Positions 51,879-61,167 of a DNA stretch of 64,000 nucleotides are shown one piece after another (the first letter of the stretch is position 1; each line of letters starts with the position of its first letter). The DNA is taken from positions 4,248,501-4,312,500 of the forward strand of contig NZ_CP056030.1 in assembly GCF_013374995.1 (NCBI RefSeq), read 5' to 3'. Both the position numbers and the translations under genes were made by a program. This stretch comes from Pseudomonas eucalypticola (lineage in GTDB: Bacteria > Pseudomonadota > Gammaproteobacteria > Pseudomonadales > Pseudomonadaceae). The notes under the pieces were generated by a model that saw only the letters and a list, made by a program, of their open reading frames with translations, was not told the DNA's origin and did not search any database.

Positions 51879-53309
51879 ATGTACGAACAATACGGACTTT
51901 TCATCAGTGGGCGCTGGACCTCCAGCTCCAGAACCGCCGACGTCATTTCCCCGGTGACCGAGCAGCCGCTGGGCCAGGTGCCCCTGGCCAGCCGCGAAGA
52001 CACCTTGGCCGCCCTGGACGCTGCCCATAATGCGTTGCCCGCGCTGCGAGCCATGGGCGGCTACGCCCGTGCCGAGGCTCTGCACAAGGTAGCGGACGAA
52101 ATGGTGCGGCGCAGCGACGAGGCGGCGCGCATGATCTGCGCGGAAACAGGCAAGCCCATCGCCCAGGCTGGCCGTGAGTGGGTACTGGCCTACGAACAGT
52201 TCCGCTGGTGCGCCGAGGAAGCGCGGCGCATTTATGGCCGCATCATCGACAGCCGCGTGCCGGGCGGGCGCTTTGAGGTCACCCGCGAAGCGGTGGGCGT
52301 CGTCGGCGCCTTTTCCGCCTGGAACTTCCCCGCTGCCCTGCCCGCGCGCAAGTTGGCGCCAGCGCTGGCCGCGGGGTGCGCGGTGGTCCTGCGCCCGTCC
52401 TCGCAAACCCCGGGGGTGGCCATGATCATGGTCGACTGCCTGCGCGCCGGGCAGTTGCCGGAAGGTGCGGTGAACCTGGTCACCGGTTCAACCGCCGACA
52501 CCTACGCGCCCATCATGGCAGACCCCCGCGTGCGCAAGGTCTCGCTGACCGGCTCCACCCGCATCGGCCAGCAGATGATCCGCGACGCCGCCGCCACCGT
52601 GAAGAAAGTCTCCATGGAACTGGGTGGCAACGCGCCCCTGATCATTTACCCGGACGCCGACCTTGAGAACGCCCTGGACCTGACCGTGGCGACCAAGTTC
52701 GCCAACTGTGGCCAGGTGTGCGTCACCCCTGACCGTATTTTCGTGCACGACAGCCTTTATGACGCGTTCGTCGAAGGCTTTGTCAGCCGCACCCGCAAGA
52801 TCAAACTGGGCGACGGCTTCGAGGCGGACACCGGCATGGGGCCGCTGATCAATGCAAGCCGCCTGGATGAGGTGCAGTCGGTGGTCGCGGCCGCCGTGCA
52901 GGCTGGCGCGAGAATCGCCTTGGGTGGCCAGCGCCCGGCCCACCTTGAACGTGGGTATTTCTTCGAACCCACGGTGCTGGTGGATGTGCGCGACGACATG
53001 CAGGTGTTCGCCGAGGAAAACTTCGGCCCCATTGCCGCCATTACCCGCTTTACCACCGAAGACGAGGTGCTGGCCCGCGCCAATGCTTCGACGATGGGCC
53101 TGTCGGCCTATGCCTTCACCCGCTCGCCGGACGTGGCGCGGCGGACCGTGGCCGCGCTGAAGGCAGGCATGGTGGGCATCAACAGTTTTGCCATGGCCGC
53201 CGCCGAAGCCCCCTTCGGCGGCACCCATTACTCCGGCATGGGCCGCGAAGGCGGCACCGAGGGCATCAACGACTACCTGGATACCAAGCTCGCTCAACTT
53301 GTGTTCTAA
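51879..53309 (+). CDS. NAD(P)-dependent aldehyde dehydrogenase
   Basis: 476-residue ALDH of the succinate-semialdehyde / 2-oxoglutarate-semialdehyde dehydrogenase type. Motifs are FSAWNFPAALPARKLAPALA near 145, LTGSTRIGQQM near 222, catalytic Glu in VSMELGGNAPLI near 245, catalytic Cys in KFANCGQVCVTPDRIFVH near 275 and EENFGPIAAITRF near 380. It is the first gene of an operon with an HpcH aldolase and a hydroxyacid dehydrogenase. Its substrate may be a sugar-acid semialdehyde or the aldehyde released by the aldolase. It is divergent from iolD. Confidence 0.83.
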   Translation: MYEQYGLFISGRWTSSSRTADVISPVTEQPLGQVPLASREDTLAALDAAHNALPALRAMGGYARAEALHKVADEMVRRSDEAARMICAETGKPIAQAGREWVLAYEQFRWCAEEARRIYGRIIDSRVPGGRFEVTREAVGVVGAFSAWNFPAALPARKLAPALAAGCAVVLRPSSQTPGVAMIMVDCLRAGQLPEGAVNLVTGSTADTYAPIMADPRVRKVSLTGSTRIGQQMIRDAAATVKKVSMELGGNAPLIIYPDADLENALDLTVATKFANCGQVCVTPDRIFVHDSLYDAFVEGFVSRTRKIKLGDGFEADTGMGPLINASRLDEVQSVVAAAVQAGARIALGGQRPAHLERGYFFEPTVLVDVRDDMQVFAEENFGPIAAITRFTTEDEVLARANASTMGLSAYAFTRSPDVARRTVAALKAGMVGINSFAMAAAEAPFGGTHYSGMGREGGTEGINDYLDTKLAQLVF

Positions 53310-53321
53310 GAGAGGCCAACG

Positions 53322-54149
53322 ATGAAAAAAAATAAATTGCGCCAGATCTGGGCTGAAGGACGTCCCGTGCTGCACGGCTGGCTGTCCATCCCTTGCAGTT
53401 TCAGCGCCGAGATCATGGCTGCCCAGGCATACGACGCCATTTCCATCGACATCCAGCATGGCGCCGTGGATTACAAGGACGTGCTGGGCATGTTCCAGGC
53501 CATGCGCGCGTCCGACGTGGTGATCATGGCGCGGGTGCCCTGGCTCGACCCCAGCTGGATCATGAAAGTGCTGGATGCCGGCGCCTACGGCATCATCTGC
53601 CCGATGATCAACACCCGCGCCCAGGCCGAGCAGTTCGTGCGCTACCTGCGCTACCCACCGTTGGGCGAGCGCAGCTTCGGCCCCACCCGCGCGGCCTACC
53701 CGGCGGGCGCCAACTATGCCGCCGAAGCCAATGACGAGATTCTCGGTTTCGCCATGATCGAGACCGCCGAAGCCATGGCCAACCTCGAGGAAATCGCCTC
53801 CACCCCGGGCCTTGACGGCATCTACGTAGGGCCCGCGGACCTGGCGTTTTCCCTGTCCCGTGGCGAGCTGACGCCGGCCTTCGACCGCGAGGAGCCGGAA
53901 GTCATCGAGGCCATCAAGACCATTCTTGCCGCGTGCCACCGCCATGGCAAAAAGGCCGCCCTGCATTGCGGCACGCCCGAATACGCGGCACGGGCCATCG
54001 AATGGGGGTTCGACATGACCACCGTGTCCGGTGACACCCGCCTGCTGGCCGCGGCCAGCGCCCAGTCGGTGGCCACCTGGCGCAACCTCACGGCCGGGGC
54101 CGTGGAACCGAAAGCCACCGCGCAGAACGTCAAGAAGGAGGCCTACTGA
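53322..54149 (+). CDS. HpcH/HpaI family 2-oxo-acid aldolase
   Basis: 275-residue metal-dependent aldolase. The family pattern is clear: LHGWLSIPCSFSAEIMAAQA, catalytic His in ISIDIQHGAVDY near 45, substrate Arg in IMARVPWLD near 70, GAYGIICPMINTRAQAEQFV, metal Glu in MIETAEAMANLEEIA near 150 and metal Asp in DGIYVGPADLAF near 170. It probably cleaves a 4-hydroxy-2-oxo acid to pyruvate and an aldehyde, the latter for the ALDH encoded 12 bases upstream. It might replace IolJ functionally, but that is a guess. The stop codon overlaps the start of the next gene by one base. Confidence 0.83.
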   Translation: MKKNKLRQIWAEGRPVLHGWLSIPCSFSAEIMAAQAYDAISIDIQHGAVDYKDVLGMFQAMRASDVVIMARVPWLDPSWIMKVLDAGAYGIICPMINTRAQAEQFVRYLRYPPLGERSFGPTRAAYPAGANYAAEANDEILGFAMIETAEAMANLEEIASTPGLDGIYVGPADLAFSLSRGELTPAFDREEPEVIEAIKTILAACHRHGKKAALHCGTPEYAARAIEWGFDMTTVSGDTRLLAAASAQSVATWRNLTAGAVEPKATAQNVKKEAY

Positions 54150-55138
54150 TGGCTCGTCTACTGGTAGCAGGCAAGATGCACCCCTCGGGAGTGGCGTTGC
54201 TCAAGGCGTATGAAAGCCGGGGCGTGATCGTGGATTACGTCGAGGAAGTCTCCGAAGCGTCCTATGCGCCGCTGATCGCCGAAGCCGATGCCCTGGTCAT
54301 TCGTACGCAGCCGTTGTCGGCGGCGACCATCGCCAAGGCCAGGAAGCTCAAGGTGGTGTCACGCCACGGGGTGGGCTACGACTCCGTGGACCTAGCAGCA
54401 CTGAACGCGCGGGGTATTGGCCTGACGGTGGTGGGCGACGTGAACTCCATTTCGGTGGCCGAGCATGCCATGACCCAACTGCTGGCCTGTGCCAAGCGCG
54501 CCCTGCGTGCCGACCGTGCGGTACGGGAAATCGGCCAGTGGGGCTGGCGCAATCGCCTTGAGCCACAAGAGGTCTTCAACCGTCACCTGCTGATCATCGG
54601 CTATGGCCGTATCGGCCGGCACCTGGCCAAGATGGCCGCGGGTTTCAACATGCAGGTGCGCGCCTACGACCCTTACCTGGAGCGAACTGGCTGGCCGGAG
54701 GGCTCGGTGCGCCCGGTGTCGCTGGAAGAAGGCCTGGCCTGGGCCGATTTCATTTCCATTCATACCCCCCGGGGCGACCGCCCGACCCTGGGTGCCGAGG
54801 AGTTCGCGCGCATGAAACCTGGGGTGATCATCGCCAACACCGCCCGGGGCGGCGTGGTGTGCGAACGGGCCCTGGCCGAGGGCTTGGCCAGCGGGCATGT
54901 GGCGGGCGCAGGCCTGGACGTGTTCGACGAGGAGCCGCCCACCCGCATCAACCCGCTGTTCACCCATGACAACGCCGTTCTGTCACCGCACATCGCCGGG
55001 CTGACCGCCGAGTGCAGCGAGCGCATGGCGTTGTCCTCCATTGAAAATGCGATGAACTTCCTTGAGGGCACGGTGGATTCCAGCCTGGTGGTCAACCCCG
55101 AACACCTGGACCCGGCCACGGTGCCCCTGCCCGCCTGA
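54149..55138 (+). CDS. D-2-hydroxyacid dehydrogenase (phosphoglycerate dehydrogenase-like)
   Basis: 329 residues. The NAD fold has GYGRIGRHLAKMA near 150, and the catalytic Arg-Glu-His triad is in NTARGG near 230, FDEEPP near 260 and LSPHIAG near 280. No regulatory ACT domain is present, so this is a short SerA-like or 2-hydroxyacid type. In this operon it may reduce or oxidise a 2-oxo/2-hydroxy acid formed by the aldolase or from a polyol. It is the last gene before a hairpin at 55157-55177. Confidence 0.8.
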   Translation: MARLLVAGKMHPSGVALLKAYESRGVIVDYVEEVSEASYAPLIAEADALVIRTQPLSAATIAKARKLKVVSRHGVGYDSVDLAALNARGIGLTVVGDVNSISVAEHAMTQLLACAKRALRADRAVREIGQWGWRNRLEPQEVFNRHLLIIGYGRIGRHLAKMAAGFNMQVRAYDPYLERTGWPEGSVRPVSLEEGLAWADFISIHTPRGDRPTLGAEEFARMKPGVIIANTARGGVVCERALAEGLASGHVAGAGLDVFDEEPPTRINPLFTHDNAVLSPHIAGLTAECSERMALSSIENAMNFLEGTVDSSLVVNPEHLDPATVPLPA

Positions 55139-55155
55139 GCCGCGCGACACCCCCT

Positions 55156-55180
55156 ACGCCCGGCCCCGTGCCGGGCGTTT
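55156..55180 (+). terminator. Terminator hairpin after the ALDH-aldolase-dehydrogenase operon
   Basis: CGCCCGGC and GCCGGGCG form an 8-bp GC-rich stem around a five-base loop, followed by TTT, 18 bases after the stop. The short T-run makes it a moderate candidate. Confidence 0.6.
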
Positions 55181-55244
55181 CAGTTGGCACGCGGGTGCCA
55201 GCGGTGGCTTGATATTCGGGCCGCAGGCTGTAAGGTAAAGGGTA

Positions 55245-55254
55245 TTGTATACAA
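55245..55254. promoter_or_regulatory. TTGTATACAA palindrome upstream of the RpiR gene
   Basis: A perfect 10-base palindrome 45 bases before the rpiR-type start codon. Position and symmetry suit autoregulation by the encoded RpiR protein, although this is not the same sequence as the CATATTGACAATATG motif at iolD. Confidence 0.35.
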
Positions 55255-55298
55255 CCGCTGGGCCGTCCTTTGCGAGCGGCCCCAAGATGAGGCAGTAC

Positions 55299-56168
55299 AT
55301 GCAAGCAGTTGATCCACCCAAGGATTACGAAGAGCTGATTCGCCTGATCCATGAGCGCCATGATCAGATGAGCAAGACTTACCAGCGTATCTCCGTGTAC
55401 CTGACGCAAAACCCCAACGAGGTGGCGGTGCAATCGGTCAACAGCATTGCCGAGCGCTGCCAGATCCACGCGTCGAGCTTCGTGCGCTTCGCCCAGGCGC
55501 TGGGGTACAAGGGCTTCAAGGAGTTGCAGGTGTTGTTCCAGCGCCGCCTGGAAACCGCGGCGCCGGGTTTCGAAGCACGGCTGCGGGTGCTCAACAGCGA
55601 GCTGCAGAACCGCGAGGACACGTCCGAATACAGCTTTCTGCACGAACTGGTGCTACGCGACATCGCTTCATTGCAGGACATGCTGGAGCGCACCAGTACC
55701 GCGGACCTGTCCACGGCCGTGAACCTCATCGAAAAAGCCGATACGGTGTACCTGATAGGCCAGTTGCGGTCCTCGCCTGTGGTGGAGCTGTTGCGCTATG
55801 GCCTGACCATGCTCGGCAAGCGCTGCCTGCTGCTGGATGCCGGCGGCGGCCTGGCCACCCACATTGCCCGTACCATGCGGCCCGAGGATCTGCTGATCGC
55901 GGTGTCGTTCCGGTTCTATGCCACCGAAGTGGTGAATGTCGCCGAGGAAGCGAAGACCGCCGGGGTACCCATCGTGGCCATCTCCGACAGCACCCTGTCG
56001 CCTATCGCCAAGACCGCCTCGGTGCTCTTCGCCGTGCCTGAGCACGACTACACCTTCTCTCGCTCCCTGGCCGCGCCCATGTGCCTGGTGCAAGCCCTGA
56101 CCGTGGCCGTGGCCTCGCGCCTCAAGCAGGCCGACCCACCCCGCATCCCCACCGTCACAGGCGCCTGA
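55299..56168 (+). CDS. MurR/RpiR family regulator, likely of the inositol/polyol island
   Basis: 289 residues from ATG 55299, which has GAGG six bases upstream. The N-terminal HTH is typical of RpiR (EVAVQSVNSIAERCQIHASS, then FVRFAQALGYKGFKELQ), and the C-terminal SIS sugar-phosphate isomerase fold is present (TVYLIGQLRSSPVVELL, VPIVAISDSTLSPIAKTASV, VPEHD). SIS-type regulators usually sense phosphorylated sugars. It is flanked by iol genes and a ribose-type ABC system, so it is probably the IolR-equivalent repressor here. It converges with the ABC permease gene. Confidence 0.85.
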   Translation: MQAVDPPKDYEELIRLIHERHDQMSKTYQRISVYLTQNPNEVAVQSVNSIAERCQIHASSFVRFAQALGYKGFKELQVLFQRRLETAAPGFEARLRVLNSELQNREDTSEYSFLHELVLRDIASLQDMLERTSTADLSTAVNLIEKADTVYLIGQLRSSPVVELLRYGLTMLGKRCLLLDAGGGLATHIARTMRPEDLLIAVSFRFYATEVVNVAEEAKTAGVPIVAISDSTLSPIAKTASVLFAVPEHDYTFSRSLAAPMCLVQALTVAVASRLKQADPPRIPTVTGA

Positions 56169-56201
56169 CGTCCACGCGCACCGGGTTCCCGCGGGCTACC
56201 C

Positions 56202-56293
56202 CTGTGGGACCGGGCGCCAGCTCGGGAAGCGGACGCCGCGAACACGCCGGCAAACCGCGGCGCCTGCTTCCCGAGCTGCGCCCGGTGCCACAG
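56202..56293. repeat. Inverted REP pair between rpiR and the ABC permease
   Basis: 56202-56233 (CTGTGGGACCGGGCGCCAGC...) and 56264-56293 (..GCGCCCGGTGCCACAG) are inverted copies with about three differences around a 30-base centre. The sequence is of the Pseudomonas REP family and sits between convergent genes, where it may end transcription from both sides. Confidence 0.65.
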
Positions 56294-56311
56294 AGGCCGC
56301 GGCGGGTTTCA

Positions 56312-57358
56312 TCAGGTGCGGGTGCGCACGCCGCTGGAGCGGCGGCTGGCCAGGGTGGTGAGGACGGCGGCGACGATGATGACCGCGCCGGTGGAGGCCT
56401 GGACGTAGAAGGACGGCACCTGGGCCAGGGTGAGCAGGTTGTTGATGACGCCAATCAGCAGCACGCCGCTGACCACGCCGACGATGGTTCCGCGCCCACC
56501 CCCCAGGCTGACGCCACCGATCACCGCGGCGGCGAACGCCGAGAAGATGATGCCCTGGCCCTGGGTGGTGACCGCCGAGTCCAGGCGGCCGGTCATCATC
56601 ACCCCCGCCAACCCGGCCAGCAGGGCCGCGAAGATGAACGCCGACCAGATCACCCGGTTGACGTTGATGCCCGCCGCCCGTGCCGCTTCTTCATTGCCAC
56701 CGATGGCATACAACGCCCGGCCATACCGGTGGTATTTGAATACCAGCCCGACCAACACGGCGATGACCATGAACACCACCACCGACAACGGCAACCCGGC
56801 CACCTTTTGCGAACCCAGGAACGTCAAGGCCTTGCCCGGCGAGTAGATCGAGCGACCATTGGAAATGATCAGCACGCCACCGCGCAGCAACACCAGCAGG
56901 CCCAACGTCGAGATGAACGGGTTGAGCCCGACCTTGACCACCATGAAACCGTTGAACCAGCCAATCAGGCCTGCCATCCCCAGGGCCACGAACAGCCCTG
57001 CCCAACCGGGCAACTCAATACCGAAACCACCCGCCACTGCCGGCACCAGGGTGCACGCGGCGAACATCGGCGCAAACCCCACCACGCCCTCCAGCGACAG
57101 GTCCAGGCGTCCGATCAGCACCACGAACGTCAGGCCGATGGTGGTCAGGCCCAGCACGCTGATCTGCTCCAGGATGTTGACCAGGTTGGTGGCGGTGGCG
57201 AACCGCGGCGCCACGATCGAACCGATGATGACCAGCAACAGGATCACCGGGTACATCGTGTAGCCGTCGGCTACGAAAGAACTGCCGAACGCCGCCCAGC
57301 GCGACCGGCCTGGGGCATGTTTCGTCAGCTTCGCGGGGCTAATCATCTCAATGCTCAT
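56312..57358 (-). CDS. Ribose/inositol-type ABC transporter permease
   Basis: 348 residues with about nine to ten hydrophobic segments and the RbsC-like signature NPFISTLGLLVLLRGGVLII near 130 plus GGNEEAARAAGINVNRV near 230, followed by SLGGGRGTIVGVVSGVLLIG near 285. It is the last gene of a binding protein-ATPase-permease operon, overlapping the ATPase gene by four bases. It would bring in a sugar or polyol; the adjacent iolG and iolD/E suggest inositol. Confidence 0.85.
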   Translation of the reverse strand: MSIEMISPAKLTKHAPGRSRWAAFGSSFVADGYTMYPVILLLVIIGSIVAPRFATATNLVNILEQISVLGLTTIGLTFVVLIGRLDLSLEGVVGFAPMFAACTLVPAVAGGFGIELPGWAGLFVALGMAGLIGWFNGFMVVKVGLNPFISTLGLLVLLRGGVLIISNGRSIYSPGKALTFLGSQKVAGLPLSVVVFMVIAVLVGLVFKYHRYGRALYAIGGNEEAARAAGINVNRVIWSAFIFAALLAGLAGVMMTGRLDSAVTTQGQGIIFSAFAAAVIGGVSLGGGRGTIVGVVSGVLLIGVINNLLTLAQVPSFYVQASTGAVIIVAAVLTTLASRRSSGVRTRT

Positions 57359-58854
57359 AGGACACCTTCCATCCGCAATACCAGGTCTCTGATTGTGTAG
57401 TCACCCACCAGCTCGTCCTTGACTTCACCGTCGAAGACGATGACCACACGGTTGGCCAACTGGGCAATTTCATCTTCTTCGTCGGACACCACGACCACGC
57501 CCAACCCCTTGCGGGCCAGGTCGCGCAGCAACCCATACAGCTGCTCCTTGGCCCCCACATCCACGCCACGGGTGGGGCTCAATGCCACCACCACATGGGG
57601 GTCCCGGCACAAGGCGCGGGCGAACACCACCTTTTGCTGGTTCCCGCCACTGAGCTGGCCCACGGGCTGTTCCAGGGACGAAGCCACCACATGGGTCTCC
57701 TGGGTCAGGCGGTCGACATAAGCCGCTTCGCTGCGCTTACTGATGAAGCCCAGGCCATTGGAAAGCATATCCAGCCCGCCAATGACCACGTTTTCACGCA
57801 CCCCCAGCATGCCCACGTAGCCGCTGACATGGCGGTCGGTGGGCACCAGGCCGATCTTCGGCAAGGCGCCGCGGGGGCTGCACACCTGCCCCTTGAACGG
57901 CGCCTGCTGGCCCGCCAGGATCATCGCCAGGTCCTCCTTGCCGCCGCCCACGGGCCCGGCCAGGGCGACGATTTCGCCCGGGCGCACGGCGAAGTCGATG
58001 TCCTTCTCCGAACGGGCGTCGATGCGCACGCCTTGCACTTCGATCAGGTGCGCCTCGTTGCCGCGGGTGAAATCCTCGCGAAGGCTGCGCACGGTCTTCT
58101 TGCCCATCATCAGGTCGGCGATGGTGTCCACGTCGAGCCCGGCCACGGGCTCACGGGCCTTGACCACCTGGCCATCGCGCAGAATGGTGACGATGTCGGC
58201 GATCTCGAAAATCTCGTCCAGATGGTGGGAGATGTAGATGAACGACACGCCCTGGGCCTTGAGCGCCCGCACCTGTTCGAACAGCATTTTCTTCTCGGCA
58301 TTGCTCAAGGCCGCCGTCGGCTCGTCGAGGATCATCACCGGCACGCCACGGCTCAAGGCCTTGATGATCTCCAGCAATTGCCGGGTGCCAGCCCCCAGCT
58401 CGGCCACCAGGGCATCGGCACGAATGTCGATGCCCCAGGTGGCCAGCAGCTCCTCGGCCAGGGCCAGGGTGCGGCGGCGGCTGACTACCCCGAACGGGCC
58501 GCGGACCTTGGGGTGTTCCAGAAACAGGTTTTCGGCCACGGTCAGCAGGTTGAACAACTGCGGCGTCTGCTGCACGTGGGCAATGGCCTCGCGCAGGCTG
58601 GCGGCGTAGTTCTGCGCATTGGCGGTCACCTGGGCATCGGCGATGCGCAGGGTGCCGGAGTCGGCTGGGGTGAAGCCGCTCATGGTCGACACTAGGGTGC
58701 TCTTGCCGGCGCCATTGCGGCCCAGCAGGGCATGCACTTCGCCGCGCATCACGGTGAAGTCCACGCCGCGCAGGGCGCGTGTCGAACCAAAGGTTTTGGC
58801 GATGTCACGCATTTCGACAATGGGCCGCAGGGCCTCGCTGATAATCGCGTTCAT
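57355..58854 (-). CDS. Sugar ABC transporter ATPase (two fused domains, RbsA-like)
   Basis: 499 residues with two nucleotide-binding domains as in RbsA/MglA. The first has Walker A GRNGAGKSTL near 45, signature LGAGTRQLLEI near 150 and Walker B MILDEPTAAL near 170; the second has the altered Walker A LAGPVGGGKEDL near 290, as is normal for the second domain of this family, and LSGGNQQKVVFARAL near 400. It shares four bases with the permease gene downstream. It energises uptake of a monosaccharide or polyol. Confidence 0.88.
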   Translation of the reverse strand: MNAIISEALRPIVEMRDIAKTFGSTRALRGVDFTVMRGEVHALLGRNGAGKSTLVSTMSGFTPADSGTLRIADAQVTANAQNYAASLREAIAHVQQTPQLFNLLTVAENLFLEHPKVRGPFGVVSRRRTLALAEELLATWGIDIRADALVAELGAGTRQLLEIIKALSRGVPVMILDEPTAALSNAEKKMLFEQVRALKAQGVSFIYISHHLDEIFEIADIVTILRDGQVVKAREPVAGLDVDTIADLMMGKKTVRSLREDFTRGNEAHLIEVQGVRIDARSEKDIDFAVRPGEIVALAGPVGGGKEDLAMILAGQQAPFKGQVCSPRGALPKIGLVPTDRHVSGYVGMLGVRENVVIGGLDMLSNGLGFISKRSEAAYVDRLTQETHVVASSLEQPVGQLSGGNQQKVVFARALCRDPHVVVALSPTRGVDVGAKEQLYGLLRDLARKGLGVVVVSDEEDEIAQLANRVVIVFDGEVKDELVGDYTIRDLVLRMEGVL

Positions 58855-58864
58855 GGTTTCAACC

Positions 58865-59929
58865 CTATTTTTTCACCAGGTTGGCCCACAACAGGGGCGA
58901 GTCCACGTTCTGGGCCGTCACCAGCGTAGCCTTCAGCTGGTACTGCGGCCCCACGGGGGTATCGACCACCTGGCCGTCGTCCCGGGGCCCGATGTCCACC
59001 TTGCCGCCCTTGGACACCCACTCGATCAGGTCAGCGGTTTTCGACGCATAGGCGTTCAGCGGTTGCGAGATGGTGGCGTCCAGCGCGTGGCTGCGGATCA
59101 ACTGCAAGCCTTGCGGGGTACCGTCCACGGCGATGCGGATGATCGCCCCCGGTGCGCCCACCGCCGCCCCCCTGCCGGCGGCGCCGACCTGGGCGTTGAC
59201 GGCCGTGGCCATCAGTTCCGAAGCCATGAAGATGCCGTCCAGGGTGGGTACTTGGGTCAGTACGTTCTGCGTGGCGTCGGCGGCCTGGTCGGCGGTCCAC
59301 TCGGTGGGCCGCTGGATCAGCTTCACGTCGGGCGCCTGACTGTGCAGGGTCTGGGAGAAGCCCTTGGAGCGGTCCAGGCCGTTGGGCGTTGTCAGCGCGC
59401 CCTGCAGCTCCAGCACGGTGCAGCGCTTCTCGGCCCAGCAAGCGCCTTGCTTGAGCCGGCTGACCATTTCCGTGGCGGCCTGGGCCCCCGCGTCGACGTT
59501 ATCGGCCCGAATCGAGGCCGTGACCTTGCCGCCCGAGGGTACATCGTCGATGGAGAACACCAGCACATGGGCGTCGTTGGCTTGCTTGATCACCGGCACG
59601 ATGCCCGCGGCGTCGATGGGCGCGAAGACAATCGCAGTGGCACCGTTGGCAATCAGGTTCTGCAGGGCGTCGACCTGGGCGGCCACGTCGCCGTTCGGGT
59701 CGGGGGCGCCCAACAGGGTGAAACCCTTGGCCTGGAAGGCCTTTTTCGAAAGATCCAGCATCAAGGTCTGGAAGTCGTCCTTGAGGAACTTGGGCGTGAA
59801 GCCCACCCGCACCTCGGGGCCGTCCTGGGCCTGGGCGGCCCCTGCTCCGAGGGCCAGCACCATGAGGCTGGCGGCAACAGTACGCAGTGCGCCGATGTGC
59901 GGCCACTGTTTGCGCATGATCAATTTCAT
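58865..59929 (-). CDS. Periplasmic sugar-binding protein of the ABC transporter
   Basis: 354 residues from MKLIMRKQW at 59929, chosen for the AGGA ribosome-binding site and the intact signal peptide (TVAASLMVLALGAGAAQAQD). The mature protein is of the periplasmic-binding type I fold: VRVGFTPKFLKDDFQTLMLD, ALQNLIANGATAIVFAPIDA, LVFSIDDVPSGGKVTASIRA and IAVDGTPQGLQLI. It is the first gene of its operon, 11 bases before the ATPase gene. Ligand is likely an inositol or another polyol, from context. Confidence 0.85.
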   Translation of the reverse strand: MKLIMRKQWPHIGALRTVAASLMVLALGAGAAQAQDGPEVRVGFTPKFLKDDFQTLMLDLSKKAFQAKGFTLLGAPDPNGDVAAQVDALQNLIANGATAIVFAPIDAAGIVPVIKQANDAHVLVFSIDDVPSGGKVTASIRADNVDAGAQAATEMVSRLKQGACWAEKRCTVLELQGALTTPNGLDRSKGFSQTLHSQAPDVKLIQRPTEWTADQAADATQNVLTQVPTLDGIFMASELMATAVNAQVGAAGRGAAVGAPGAIIRIAVDGTPQGLQLIRSHALDATISQPLNAYASKTADLIEWVSKGGKVDIGPRDDGQVVDTPVGPQYQLKATLVTAQNVDSPLLWANLVKK

Positions 59930-60074
59930 TTTTCCTACTCTTTTATTGTTATTGGAAGCGGCTGCCGTGCAGGCGGGGTCCGCTGCACAGGCAGTGTTCT
60001 CTTTCGGATAAAAATCTATCGACTGGCCTTGTGGGGCCCGGCACGGCTTTGCGCCATGCCGGCTGACGTCACTG

Positions 60075-61085
60075 TCAGTCTGAAATTTCCGAGACGCGGA
60101 CCAGGCGGCGTTCACGCAAGGACAGGTACGCCGCCTCGGCCAGGATCAGCGCCTGACGGCCGTCCTCGAAACTGGCGAGCGGAGCCGCGCCCTTTTCCAC
60201 GCAATCGACGAAACCGTCGATCTCGGCCATGAACGCCTCGTGGTAACGCTCCAGGAAGAAGAACTGATAAGGCTGGCCGGTCTCCACGCTGTTGCTGGTG
60301 AAACGGCGCAGTTCATGGGGTTTGCGGTTGTCGGAAATCAGCATGCCCTGATTGCCCAGCAGCTCCACGCGCTGGTCATAGCCATACACCGCGGCGCGGG
60401 AGTTGTTGATGATGCATTGCTTGCCCGAGTCGGTGCGCAAGATGAACATGGCGCTGTCCACCTCGTTCAACTCGGCGCCCAGGGCGGGGTCGACCAGGGC
60501 GTTGGCCACGGCGAAGACTTCGGTGGGTTCCTCACCGAGCATGAAGCGCGCCAGGTCGAAGTCGTGGATGGTCATGTCACGGAACAGGCCACCGGCCGCT
60601 TCCAGGTAGGCACGGGGCGGCAGCCCAGGGTCGCGGGAGGTGATGATTACCTGGTGCAAGTCACCGATCTCACCGTTGAGCACGGCGGCACGAGCGGCGC
60701 TGTGGCCTGGGTCATAGCGGCGGTTGAAACCGATCTGGATCGGCAGCCGGGTGTTGCCGATCTTCGCCGCGCAGGCGTTGACCCGGGCCAGGCTGAGGTC
60801 GATGGGTTTTTCGCACAGCACCGCCTTGCCCGCGGCGATGGCCTGCTCGATGTAGTCCGCGTGGGTAGGGGTGGCGGTGGCGATCAGCACCGCGTCCACC
60901 TCAGGCGAAGCGAAGATTTCCTCTGCCGAGGCGGCGGCGGGAACGCCTTGGGCCAGGGCGACTTTTTCCGCCGAAGGCCGGTGCACATCATAAACCGATA
61001 CCAACTGGGCACGCGGGTGTTTGGCGACGTTGTCGGCGTGCATCTGACCGATACGACCACAACCCAAGACGGCAATGCGAAGCAT
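60075..61085 (-). CDS. iolG: Inositol 2-dehydrogenase (Gfo/Idh/MocA family)
   Basis: 336 residues, the usual length. The N-terminal Rossmann motif is IAVLGCGRIGQMHADNVAKH. The catalytic Lys is in VLCEKPIDLS near 95. Then GFNRRYDPGH near 122, SRDPGLPPRAYLEAAGGLFR near 145 and DMTIHDFDLARFMLGE near 170 hold the Asp/His couple of inositol dehydrogenases. It oxidises myo-inositol to 2-keto-myo-inositol with NAD. It lies upstream of the ABC operon on the same strand, 145 bases away, and divergent from the SDR gene. Confidence 0.88.
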   Translation of the reverse strand: MLRIAVLGCGRIGQMHADNVAKHPRAQLVSVYDVHRPSAEKVALAQGVPAAASAEEIFASPEVDAVLIATATPTHADYIEQAIAAGKAVLCEKPIDLSLARVNACAAKIGNTRLPIQIGFNRRYDPGHSAARAAVLNGEIGDLHQVIITSRDPGLPPRAYLEAAGGLFRDMTIHDFDLARFMLGEEPTEVFAVANALVDPALGAELNEVDSAMFILRTDSGKQCIINNSRAAVYGYDQRVELLGNQGMLISDNRKPHELRRFTSNSVETGQPYQFFFLERYHEAFMAEIDGFVDCVEKGAAPLASFEDGRQALILAEAAYLSLRERRLVRVSEISD

Positions 61086-61167
61086 AGGTTTTCTCCCTGG
61101 CGCGGCGCATTTCTGCGCCTGTTTTTTGTTGTTGAGTGGATCGAAATATGTTGCATCGCCAGGCCGA

